From assembly GCA_021793595.1 (NCBI GenBank), contig JAJYSL010000319.1:1-5163 (forward strand): DNA of 5,163 nucleotides. Direction: 5' to 3'. The notes under the pieces were generated by a model that did no database searches, was not told the DNA's origin, and worked only from the letters and a program-made list of their open reading frames with translations. Source of the DNA: Acidobacteriota bacterium. Its GTDB lineage: Bacteria > Acidobacteriota > Terriglobia > Terriglobales > Acidobacteriaceae. Shown one piece after another: positions 5,158-5,163 of the stretch (positions within the stretch are counted from its first letter, which is position 1; each line of letters starts with the position of its first letter). Position numbers and translations under genes: made by a program.

Positions 5158-5163
5158 ACAGCG

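Overview
The window is a moderately GC-rich, gene-dense bacterial fragment of Gram-negative type. An outer-membrane TonB-dependent receptor and a periplasmic YfiR protein imply an outer membrane. The zinc-ribbon membrane protein with a (D)APRRxMGxxLW...GxxYFLLRxP segment, beside a LytTR regulator and a CHASE8 histidine kinase, is a combination I associate with Acidobacteria (Terriglobia-like). That taxonomic guess rests on family knowledge and gene style, not on a marker gene.

Left half (1-3239, + strand): four tightly packed genes that look like one operon. They are the C-terminal end of a TonB-dependent receptor (stop at 341), a YfiR/DUF4154 periplasmic protein (355-990), a membrane histidine kinase with a CHASE8-like periplasmic sensor domain and HAMP (987-2441, ATGA overlap with the previous gene), and a ferredoxin-NADP+ reductase-type flavoprotein (about 2481-3239). 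In Pseudomonas the YfiR family represses YfiN, a CHASE8-HAMP-GGDEF diguanylate cyclase. Here the same sensor architecture carries a HisKA/HATPase output instead. The likely reading is an outer membrane-periplasm-inner membrane signalling chain that ends in phosphotransfer rather than direct c-di-GMP synthesis. No response regulator is encoded in this operon.

Right half (3246-5163, - strand): a LytTR-family response regulator (3246-4118) converges on the reductase gene with only 6 bp between the stop codons. Upstream of it on the same strand are a three-segment membrane protein with a C-terminal double zinc ribbon (4242-4775) and a small two-helix membrane protein of unknown function (4852 to about 5157, possibly running off the window). 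The gaps between these three genes (123 bp and 76 bp) hold small inverted repeats but no convincing promoter.

The window has no RNA gene, CRISPR array, transposase or long repeat that I can see, and no gene-free stretch longer than about 125 bases. The observation most worth following is the YfiR-CHASE8 kinase module and its linkage to a TonB receptor and a flavin reductase.
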